A stretch of 27,791 nt of DNA from Bondarzewia mesenterica (lineage: Eukaryota; Basidiomycota; Agaricomycetes; Russulales; Bondarzewiaceae), in NCBI GenBank assembly GCA_004802705.1, contig SGPL01000439.1, forward strand, positions 1-27,791, read 5' to 3'. A program made the translations under genes and the position numbers. This document shows positions 1-9,086 of the stretch, piece after piece. The stretch's first letter is position 1, and each line of letters opens with the position of its first letter. Under the pieces are notes generated by a model, which did not search any database, had not been told where the DNA came from, and saw nothing but the letters and a program-made list of their open reading frames with translations.

Positions 1-240
1 TATTGCTTTAATATGGTACTAATAGAGCACATTCTAAACTCTTCATAATATATACTTATGTTTATAGTCCCTATTTTATTGTTTCCGAAAAGTTTTCGAC
101 AGATATTTATTTTCGAATCTCACACTTCCACCGCCTGACACGACAGAAACGAGTCCTCCCCTCCCCCTAGCGAGTTCCGGGGTCCTCATCCATTCCTGTA
201 TTATACGGTCTCGGGTTCCAGTTCCGGACCCCTCTTGCTA

Positions 241-343
241 AAAGCTATTCACCCAACAAGTTTTTGTCGAAAGTGCCTGTGACATAAGCGTTCGAGGCCG
301 CGCCCATTCCTGAACGACTTAGCGTCCTCGCAAGTGCTGAAGC
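241..343 (+). repeat. Left terminal inverted repeat of element A
   Basis: This 103-bp stretch begins AAAGCTATTCACCC and ends TGCTGAAGC. It pairs with the reverse complement of 11600-11703. The differences are A/G at the GACATAAG and CCCATTCC positions and one inserted base in the CGTCCTCGC segment of the right copy. Similarity stops abruptly at both edges. Confidence 0.92.
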
Positions 344-508
344 GGGCCGTGCTTAGTAAAACAGAGAACGGAGTTAATGTAGTCTGACAAATGAACGCGA
401 TCACGTGCAGATGAACGCCAGCAAAAATTCTGTAAACAGTCCAAAGACTGTCAGACAGACCGGCGCTCGTAGATCTATATCTCCTTATAATTTCCGTATG
501 TGCTTCTA

Positions 509-1430
509 ATGGCTTCGAATCTCAGACCGGACCAGACAACACAGTGCTGCAATGTATGCAAGCAGGACAAGCCAACGGTCGACTTCCCACTAAAAGGCAA
601 CAGCGATACCGTGCGGATCAAAACATGTGCTGCGTGCAAAGTGAAGAGACAAGGTGCATATCGAGCTAAGGTAGAGGATTGGAAAGGGGAGGCTGTAGAT
701 GATGTATCAGAGGATCTGGATCTTATGGAGCTTGGTGATTTTTTGATCTTCCCCTCTGAACAAACCGATATTTTCAATCTCGAAGCACGAGTGGATGTCA
801 GTAGCCTGGAAGAGTTGATTGGAAGGGAAAAAGCAGATAAAATTGCTGAGCTGATGTGGAAGAACATGAGCTATCGGTTTTTGTAAGTGCTTATCCACTG
901 CTGAGCCATTTATGTGTTGACAAAGCGCTTCTTTAGATACCATAGTACATATACGCATAAGCGCTTAGCTGGTTCCGCGTGGTTCTCATACCATTGTGCC
1001 CAATCACCGAACGCCAGCACAACTCTAAAAAAATTGACGATAAGTCGAAGCATCACGACAAGATTTCTATGCAGTCCTTTGACTGTGCCGGATGGCTTCA
1101 TATACGCCTAAGTGACTCTACCTCGGAAGCATTCATCAAGCTGTCACACGAAGAAGCACACCTGCCATACTGTGTGATTGATGTGCCACCTGAGGCACAG
1201 AAGTTTGTGTATGACAATCTGGAGCTATCTGTCTCGCAGGTGATTTTAATTTCAACACATCATTAGTCGTTGCTCATGAGGAATCCAGATCTGGCTGAAG
1301 ATGATCAACTGGTACGGAAAGCCGCCGTTTAGTCGGAGAGCCATCTATTACTTGTGCTCAAAGATTGAGAGCCAAAAGTGGAAGCGCTGCGATGATGAAT
1401 TAGCTTCCGCACGGAAGCTACTTGATGAGG
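509..1430 (+). pseudogene. Element A transposase, N-terminal part (exons 1-3, cut by the insertion of element B)
   Basis: The ATG at 509 opens a protein with an N-terminal CX2C...CX2C zinc-binding motif (CNVC and CAAC). Next come an acidic helix and the module around FDCAGWLHIRL and LPYCVIDVP that precedes the catalytic core in fungal MULE transposases. Introns at 883-936 (54 nt) and 1240-1288 (49 nt) keep the expected frame. Exon 3 reads into RRAIYYLCSK and RKLLDE, then stops at the 10-bp duplication at 1421-1430, where element B begins. The reading frame resumes at 9087. Near 1000-1010 a one-base loss is needed to join YHCAQ to ERQHNSKK, so the copy is frameshifted there or carries a sequence error. 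Product: DNA-binding end of a cut-and-paste transposase, inactive as it stands. Confidence 0.82.
1421..1430. repeat. Target site duplication of element B, left copy
   Basis: The ten bases CTTGATGAGG lie immediately before the left end of element B and are repeated exactly at 9077-9086, immediately after its right end. Ten bases is within the range typical of Mutator-like elements. Confidence 0.92.
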
Positions 1431-1535
1431 GTAGATCGGCCGTCCCAAACTGTCACGTACACCTGTCAGCTGTGATAAGCCTGTCAGACCGTCAGGAACA
1501 AGATACCGAAATATAATTCTGACACAATCTGTCAG
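1431..1535 (+). repeat. Left terminal inverted repeat and subterminal CTGTCAG motifs of element B
   Basis: The first ~21 bp match the reverse complement of the right end. CTGTCAG then occurs at 1463, 1481 and 1529, with a related GTCAGG at 1491. The right end has the related CTGTCAATGTC and CTGTCAATGTCAG in the same inward orientation. Repeated subterminal motifs of this type commonly bind the transposase; that role is inferred here. Confidence 0.7.
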
Positions 1536-1908
1536 GACCAGTTCATCAATTATCCTGCCTGTTGTCTGCTCGACATCACAACATCTTGCCCATTCCTCCT
1601 CCAGTGGCCCGCCCTTCCATTTTGGGGATAACCCCCGCTCCTCCCGCCCTACTTCCTAAATAAGATCATTAAGTACACTTTCAAATATTTGTACGTTACA
1701 GCGCTCCCTGCCAATGTCGAGCTAAATTTTGACACGTCGTTGCCTGAGTTTCAGCCACATTTTTAAGACCCCCTCCACATGCCCTCCGAAATGGAACTCG
1801 AAATAAGTATCTTTGTCATTTCTCAGAAACGGCACTCTATTAACCTAGTAGACTCTTAAGCCAGCCTCAATCATCGTCAACTCACTCCAATTTCCCCTCG
1901 TTATCATC
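1536..1908. other. Non-coding leader between the left end of element B and its accessory gene
   Basis: No credible gene is visible in these ~370 bases. The stretch is pyrimidine-rich close to the downstream ATG (TCATCGTCAACTC... and CCCCTCGTTATC before 1909), as expected for a fungal promoter and 5-prime leader. I see no repeat or RNA gene. Confidence 0.4.
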
Positions 1909-3395
1909 ATGGTATCTATTCCTCCACGCTCTCCTGTGTCCCGAGTGCAAAATTTTGTTCAGTCTACCACTCGCCGTGCACGCTCAGAACCCCTTGACCC
2001 AAGTTTGCATTCCCTTAAAGCCACACCTGTTACTCCACGCAGTGCGCGAAGGGCCGTTGACTTCACAATCGGAACTCCGACTCGAAAGCCTTTGGATCCA
2101 GTTTATCGGCCATGGAAAGCAAAGTTGAAGGGCCTGCCCTTTCTTCCGACGTACGTTCCACCTCTTTCCCACGGTGCGCACGACAGGAAAGCAACCCTGC
2201 AAGTCCTACTGTAGTAAGCCTTCGTGTTTATTTTTTTTATCATCCACTATATTAAGATATTCCATTTTAGCCCTGCAATGCCCGACGGGATGCCAGTGCC
2301 CCCTGAGGGACTCGAGCATTACTTCGCTACGCATGATTTTGACTTCTCATTCTGCTGGTGCCCCGAAAAAGAAGGTCGGGCGTTGACTAGGGTCGCGTTT
2401 ATCGTGCCCTTCAGCGGTGAGCACCAAAACGACCCGTGCTTTCATTGCCCGGAGTGGGAATGCTCGTATTGGGGTACGTTATGTGACTCTTTTCTCTTCC
2501 TTCGATCTCTCACATCATACAATATCAGTCAACTTAGCTCAGTTGCTATCCGAAAATCCTGATTTACCAACGGCTCAGTACTCAGTAAAAGGAGGTACGT
2601 GCACCATGTGAAAACATTCTTGCATACTCACTGTTCATTCGTATTTTATCTATTAGCAGATGCTACGCCAGCGTCAACGCCTTCTGCTTCGCCCGCTGCT
2701 GCCGCATGCCGCGCTCAAGCTTCTAACACAGCGTCTTCAACAATAGAATCAGATTCACGTGAGTACTACTCATTTTTTTTTNTTTGATGGACTGCGCCTT
2801 TGACACTGCCATTTCAGTCCGTCGTACCGAAAGTATTTCACCTCCGAAAACTCCAAAGCCCAGGGAGCTCCGCAGGACATATCAAATGCTGGATTTCGGG
2901 CCTCCGATCCCGATGCTGGGTACTTCCTCATCGTCTCACATCAAAAAAGAGCCTAGTGGTTCCAGTGGTATGTATATTCTCGCAGTCTTCTCATCCCGCT
3001 CTCATTTAGTTCATTTAGGTACTTCATTGTTGGCAGACTCCTTGCTCAAGCATGTGGATGAGCTGACTCCTCTTCATCCACAAGAGGAGTTGAATCTCTT
3101 CCATGCTGCTCAGACCGGGAGCGGCATCTCTAAGAAGCAGTTTGCGCACCTTCTGATGAGCTGTCGTTTCTGTGATCGTGTTATGACTGTTAGCTGCTAC
3201 AGTATGCACGAGTGCATAATTGATATCTCCGATTTCGATGCAGATCGGACTCCCATCAAGCCTGTCGGACAGTTGAAGACTGTGCGCCGCAAGCGAGTGC
3301 TGCAGGGTGGAGTGACGAAAGGCAAGGGCAAGGAGGTAAAAAGAGCTGGCAAAGGATTTAATGATGCGATTATTATTTCTTCCAGTGACTCGTAA
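1909..3395 (+). CDS. Element B accessory gene: cysteine-rich protein with a GRF-like zinc motif
   Basis: I read a multi-exon gene from the ATG at 1909 to the TAA at 3393-3395, with introns at 2474-2528, 2595-2656, 2759-2817 and 2968-3018. The first intron ends at 2270; its donor is either 2151 or about 2213. The N-terminus is basic and Pro/Ser-rich. The middle has FCWCPEK followed about 30 residues later by NDPCFHCPEWECSYW, which resembles a divergent GRF-type zinc finger (CXC ... N--CP---C-YW). An Ala/Ser/Pro linker follows, then a second Cys/His cluster (SCRFCDRVM...CYSMHEC) and a very basic Lys/Arg tail. It probably binds nucleic acid. It runs opposite to the transposase inside the same element, so it may be a second transposition protein. 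The frame stays open across all inferred exons, unlike the transposase. Confidence 0.72.
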
Positions 3396-3660
3396 TGTAC
3401 ACTGTTTGATCTCTCCATGAATGTACTAGAAATCCTACGAATGCGACCCCTTGTACCCCCCAACGCCGCTGACCACATGCTCACGCTCCTCCTCGAATAA
3501 GTGACCCAGTGATCCATATCGCTGGTTACCGCGATGCGGTTCAGCTTTCCTGTAGTCTTAATACTAAACCACTAATGTCAGCATAACGTCAGAGAGATAT
3601 AAGAAAATAATACTACCACAGTGACAGAGGAGCGACGTCCAGGAGGAGCTCAGGCCTCGA
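3396..3660. other. Short non-coding gap between two convergent genes of element B
   Basis: This lies between the accessory gene stop on + and the host-like gene stop on -. It presumably holds both 3-prime untranslated regions. I recognise no repeat or RNA. Confidence 0.4.
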
Positions 3661-4725
3661 TCATGAGACGACGATGGAGAGGATGGCCATCTGGGCAGCG
3701 GCGCCGTTGGCGATGGCTTCGTCATCCTTGCCGTAAGTCGAACACGAGCTTGACAATACGAGATTGGTAGGTGCAGAGAGGAGCGAAGCCCAATACCGCA
3801 CTGCATCTCTCACTGCGCTGAACCTGTCGATCATACCAACCAATCAATTAGATTCACCATCATTCCAAAGAACAACAAAAAGAAGGAGAACAAGAAATAA
3901 CTCTCACCTCTTCAGAGATTGCAACGTCTTCTCTGCCATATCCTTGACATCCTCGGCTTCTCCTCCTGCTGCCGCACACAATTTGATCATGCGATTCAAC
4001 TCCCGGACGAGCCACAGTTGCCAGATGGGAGACGATGAGACTTGAGATTGGGGGAGGATGACGGCGAGGGCTTTGAGCGCGGTCAATTGTAAGACCATGA
4101 CATCGTCTCTAGGAATAACTGAATGCGTGATTGTCGAGAGACACTGGGAGACTTTGTTAGCGGTCCTTAGAGCCCTGAAGAAAGTTAGAAAGAGGGGTTC
4201 TTTGGGGATCGCATCTGCTGCGTCCTCTGACAGTGGGAGGAAAAGGAAAACAGAAATCCATCAGTAGTGTGTATACAGTGTCGAGAAAGGGCGCGCACGA
4301 CGTTTGATCAACCGGTGGCGTGTGGCGATGACAAGTGCGCCGACAGCGACTAGGTCTTTTCCGCCATCATCCATGCTCGCCAGACTCTCTCGCGACTCGA
4401 ACAATTCATTCACGATCGACATCAATTTGGAGACCACGTCGTTTGCCAATATCCAATCTTTGCCTGGAGTACGAGAACGAACAACGTCAAACGCCGATGT
4501 GAGAAAAAAAATTGAGAGATAAACAGAACCTGCGTTGGAACCGCTCGCGACGTAAATCTCCCTCAGCAGAAGCTTCGAGGATCGCCTCTGGAGCTCGCCG
4601 ATCGAGGTCAGTGGCGTTCTCTTGAGTATCAGGTTCTTGTCCACCGTAATATCTGATTCTTCTGTTCGAGCATGTAAGTCCATGACATGGAGAGAAAGTG
4701 CTGGCAACCGCTGTTGACTCGTCAA
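3661..4725 (-). pseudogene. Host-like gene fragment carried inside element B (helical-repeat protein, function unknown)
   Basis: Reading leftward, the coding stretches contain IGELQRRSSKLLLREIY, KDWILANDVVSKLM, VSQCLSTITHSVI, IWQLWLVRELNRM and AVRDAVRYWASLL, ending at TGA 3661-3663. They join cleanly across introns at 4464-4528, about 4215-4294, and about 3834-3907. The alternating amphipathic helices look like an ARM/HEAT-type repeat protein. I do not recognise the family. The upstream part is uncertain: a second open frame (4813-4487) overlaps and no convincing start is visible, so the 5-prime end is probably missing. It has no transposase or zinc-finger character and sits between the two mobile-element genes, within the duplicated target sites. 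I therefore infer that a host gene fragment was captured with its introns (Pack-MULE-like). It could instead be a second accessory gene of the element. Confidence 0.6.
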
Positions 4726-4948
4726 AGATGACGAGGAGGTTCACGGAAGAGGGAGCAGTTGAGGTATGCGATAAGAGTGGTACAGCTGATGAGTGCACGT
4801 CTACCTCGATCAAACATGTACAAATAATGGTATGTACAGAGATCTCGACAGTTGGTAATGTCTGCGTTGTCGCACGCTAATCTCATGGGCCGTTCTTCAG
4901 TAATATTTCCTCTGGCCGATGTTCAATCAGTCGTATACAAGCTGTCTG

Positions 4949-7900
4949 TTACAGGACCCCAAACGAAACCATCCTTTTCTGTCTCTGTTCCGGTGAAGGT
5001 GGGCGGATCTGATCCAACGTGCTACTGCTCGTGCGTGCACATTTTCTAGCGGATGAGGGCGTTAATGCACGTTCCAAGTGATCTATTTCAATCAATCGTA
5101 AGTCGAAACAATATAGTATTAATGTGCATTTGCTCACCTGGGTGTGTCTGAGTCATTAATCCAGAATCTGAACCACCGGTCGTCAGGGTTTGAAGACGCT
5201 CCGACAATTCATGATCAATACTTTGAATCACATCATGCAGCTCAAGCATGTCATCCGAAACCTTCAATCCTGGTGCTTCACCCAAGATAGAGGCCAGCCC
5301 ATNTAATTTAGGTAAGATTTGCTGAATTTCGTGTTCAATGCGCTTCTGAACCTGTAGAGCAACGGCTCTATGATTTTCTTTCCTCGTATCGGGTTCGTCG
5401 AGCTCCTGTGCATCAATGTATGGTATGTCAGCTTGTCCAATTCACATGGGATATAAAATCATGGTTGTTCACATCACTGGCGTCTGACTCGGATCCCGCA
5501 CTAGCATAACTTCCGAAATCTTCTTCTGTGTCCCGTCTCTCTTCACATGGCTCCAAGCTTGACACTCTACCTTCGTGCTGAGCTAGAGCTTGAAACTCCA
5601 CCTGTAAGTCCATACTGTATGAGATGGGAATGTCGGCTAAACTTTCATTGACAGGCAGCGGAGGTGTATTTGCATATGTCAGTATCGGTAGAGTCATGGT
5701 AGGAGGGGCGATATGGGAAGTGTAACCACGTCCTGCAGCTTCGGGTGTAATGTGGACAGATGCAGTGATAGCATCACTATAATGAGGTCCGTACCATGTC
5801 TTGTTTCGCTGCAGGATATCTTCGGCACTGTCACGAGTTTCAGGAAATAAAACGGCAGCAACAACTTGCCCGTTGTGACTCCAGAACTCGATGAGAAGTC
5901 GAAATGCACGGAGATGTTTGCAAGCACCACCTCGTTTCAGCCAGTCAGGGCAGGTACACGTCGCAGAGCCTGTCGCATGTATGGTGAGCCAATATCGAGG
6001 ATGTGCTGTAACGCGTGGATCTGCTGCTGATGTCGGACATGTGGCCCACATTTCGAAGGGCCGACAACTTGGGATGGGGTTCAGCCGACGACTTTGGAAT
6101 ATATCCATAGCACGAGCATCCCGAGATATATCAGCTTTAAACTAAGCTATGGTGTGTATCTGATCTAGTTTTGACTTCGATGATCTAACATTTAGGTTGT
6201 CCCCTCCCGCAGCAGCCTGAAAATGAAGACCCTTCCATGTATGGAAGCGCGATAGCATGCGGAGTCTTGCAAAGAGATGCGGAAGGATATTGGTTATCAA
6301 ATGGAAAATGAGAACATCAAAGCGAAGGCGGGCACCAGAGTGTTGCCACTGTGGTAGGTGCTTGACCTTAAGGATGCCGTTGAATGATTCTAAATGATTA
6401 GTAGTTAGGAGGACATCAGTAACAGGAACTTTCAACCGCTTGGCAGCAGCATCTCGGCCGTACTGGGACCAGCTGATCCAAAGGTCGCGTGCCATCCAAA
6501 AAGAAGTCAAGTAGTCAAGAAATGTAATCCCAGCCTTCGCAACCTGTTTGCTCGCATCGACTTTTGTTTGTAGCTCGAGGTATGTCCGCTCGAGTTGTAT
6601 TAGTGTAATGGCTGATTCATGAGTGGTGGTCTGTAGCAATCTGATTTATCTCATTAAGCAAGCGAAAGCAGTGAAATATTATGGCTAATATGGTGCGTAC
6701 CCTTTCTCCAAGGTCTGCAAGCGTGTGCGGATATGTTGGTTCCAAAATAACTCTTTGTTTTTTCCGACCAGCTGATTTCGCCTATTCGTCCAGCACTGAC
6801 GGATGTGAAACTTGCACAAGAGGAGCGAAATATCTGGCCATGTCGCAAGAAGTGCGGCGCGTTCCTTAATGTCCGTATCGGTTATCGCCACCTTCGGCTC
6901 GAAGTTACGTGCGCTTGAAGCCTGTGAGTTTGGGTTTCGATTCATTGAATCCTTCCACTGCCCTAACAGCTCAGCTAAGATAGCTGTATTATATCCAGCG
7001 TGAGTGGCACGATTGCCAGTAGGTGCCGAGAATAAAAACAAGGCAACCGGAACACCATGGCCATTAGAGTCGATACCCATTGCGATCCAGAGAAGAAGTC
7101 GAGAGAGAGATAGCCCAAATGTACCATCGAAAATTAGCTGACCGTTATGCACATACTGCCAAGCAGCATCTTCCATATCCTTGGTACAAATGCAAAGTTT
7201 GAACCGGTCCATTTTTTGTATTCGAGCGGCATAGAAGAAGACCGCATTGTGAATTTCGGGCTTGAAAGTGGGGCTTTAAGGGTCAAGCCAGTTGTGCACA
7301 TTGTGCTCCGCAGGACGGGACACGTCAATTCCATTAGCCTTGTGATGAAGGCGATAAATTCGGCTAAAGTCGCCTGGAAGGAGCTCATATCGAGCATTTG
7401 CGACGAGTGAAGCGGGGCCATTGGATTGGTCTTTATAAGCACTTCGTGAAATCATATCAAGATTTCGGGATTGCACCGCTCGGATGCTGCAAATAAAATA
7501 TTAAGTATAACAGTTGCTTTTGCTTTTTTGAGAAAGTTACGCTACCTTGCACCGTTCGTAAGCTGATTTAAAGCTACCTCAACAACATGTTGATGAAGAG
7601 GTATTGGCGGCATGCGCGTCATTACTGCTGAGTGGCACCCTTCATTGTGCTCAAGATATCCCACTATTCGTCGTATCATACCAGTAGACTCATGGTATGT
7701 GATATCGGCATGAGCGAGACATCCCGTAAAGTCATAGGGCGCGCTACGGGACCACAAACGAGCATCATGAGTATTTGACTTCGTGCGCTTCTCGTGGACC
7801 TTCTGTCGAGCTTCGGTATTGTAGCCACATGTGCTTATATTCATCAGTAAGGTATTGATACAGCAAAATAGTCATAATACAGCAATTACCATTGTACAAG

Positions 7901-8981
7901 CACTCGGCAACCCTTTTTTTCCCCCGTTCCCCATTTTGTAGTCCATGCAATGCTCCATCGACTTTCAAGCTGCTGTCGTGCCACTGAATCAAGCCCATTT
8001 TGTTGAAGAAGTTGTGTCGCTGAACTTTGGCTATCGGGTGACTCAGCGTAAGTTTGGCAGAATGGCCGACCGACAGAATACAGCGCAATAAGTGCTGCAG
8101 TCTGCTCGTTGGAACAGAGCATGTGCGAAATCGGGACCTAGGTAACATAATGAATAGTCAAAATACAAAAAAGTTCAGGGTGCCGAACCTTGATGTCCTC
8201 ACGCAGCATTTCCCACTTCGAAGAAAGGGGCCCTGGAAGAGGATATTCATTCAAATGAAAGCCCTTCGGCATTATAAGTGGAATATAGGTGGTGCAAAAT
8301 AACGAGCACGGTGTCTGAGATGAAAATGCGCAATAGCAAACAGCGGGAAAAGAGTGTGAGATGACCCGCACCTGAGCGCCCGAGACCCTGAATGAAAACG
8401 CGCGCGCAGTCGGTCTGTGCCGTGAAAAGTAAGGTATTCAATTGTCCTATTGATTGCGCGAGAGTCGTTAATGGCCGTCGCTCACGTCAGGACCGAAAAT
8501 TCGATGGGAGGATGAGATTTAAGGGACATACCGTGATTTCGAGTGAATGACCCATCCAATGTAGCCGTCGGGCTGTTCGGTGGTTATGCAAGGTGCGAGT
8601 GGGATGGAACTGGTGTGGTGAGCATGTAGAAATGGGATTAGGTTTATAATGCTAAGTTGTCATTCAGCGGGGATGCCTGTCTCACTGTAGACAGATATGA
8701 GGTTTTGGGGCACGGTGAACATGTGGGTGTGAGATTTTCAGCGACAGAAAGGAGTTAAAAACCTCAAACCAATGCACTTTACCAATGTCAAATGAATATA
8801 AAGTGCCATTGCCAGGGGGTGGCAGCTGAGCAGGCACATCGGTGTTGTAACGGTGCAACAGCGAGTGATAAATTGAGCACAGTCGCATTAGGAAGGCAGG
8901 CGGGAGGGCGCGGGAAATTTGCACAGCAATCTCAACAAGGAAATGGGGCGGGATCTGAGCGCTTTTCATGTATTCTGACAT
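4949..8981 (-). pseudogene. Element B transposase, MULE family with SWIM zinc finger, decayed
   Basis: Leftward from ATG 8981 come a proline-rich start (LPPPGNGTLYSF), PDGYIGWVIH, HGTDRLRAR, a GLIQWHDSSLKVDG module with a cysteine cluster, CLAHADITY and the catalytic core. Likely catalytic acids are D in FDGTFG (7126-7128), D in AITDTD (~6880) and E in HLESFNG (6388-6390), with the LLCKFHIRQCW helper motif between. A SWIM finger (CTCPDW...ACKH, ~5910-5970), an acidic linker and a coiled-coil tail ending RPPSPEQRQKR follow. Clear introns are 6641-6700, 5406-5445 and 5083-5137. In-frame stops lie at 7276-7278 (TAA) and 6142-6144 (TAG). The N-terminal third also has a 2-base loss in a CG run near 8395, a 4-base tandem duplication near 8250, and a frame change near 8005. 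As sequenced it cannot make a full protein. Confidence 0.85.
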
Positions 8982-9076
8982 TGACAGTAAATGTCTACGA
9001 CAAGCGCCTGATCCCCTTGTTCCCGACATTGACAGCGCTGATCAATTGCGTCATAGTTTGGGACGGCCGACTGTCC
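8977..9076 (-). repeat. Right terminal inverted repeat and subterminal region of element B
   Basis: Read inward on the - strand, it begins GGACAGTCGGCCGTCCCAAA and matches the left end over TCGGCCGTCCCAAACT. It is followed by two CTGTCAATGTC-type motifs, at about 9026-9036 and 8979-8990. The transposase ATG lies at the inner edge, so the terminal region also serves as its promoter. Confidence 0.75.
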
Positions 9077-9086
9077 CTTGATGAGG
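9077..9086. repeat. Target site duplication of element B, right copy
   Basis: An exact second copy of CTTGATGAGG (see 1421-1430). Immediately after it the element A reading frame continues as ASSANCDWAQY. Confidence 0.92.

Larger units (their letters stand above)
1431..9076 (-). mobile_element. Element B: three-gene MULE-type transposon nested in the element A transposase gene
   Basis: The ends carry a 16-bp exact inverted repeat (1436-1451 and 9055-9070, TCGGCCGTCCCAAACT) plus 5-6 less well matched outer bases. The element is flanked by the 10-bp duplication. It is 7,646 bp long and contains a + strand accessory gene, a - strand host-like gene fragment and a - strand MULE/SWIM transposase with several inactivating changes. 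Inside the terminal repeats both ends carry short CTGTCA-type motifs that could be transposase-binding sites. The element must have inserted after element A was already present. The transposase decay suggests it is no longer autonomous. Confidence 0.9.

Noticed and set aside
1..240. Possible gene or element edge at the window start
   Set aside because: I see no open frame, repeat partner or RNA-like structure in these bases within the window.
8792..9076. + strand open frame leading into the element A transposase from inside element B
   Set aside because: It is open by chance across the right end of B. The genuine A coding sequence to the left of the duplication is at 1289-1430, as the duplication and frame join show.
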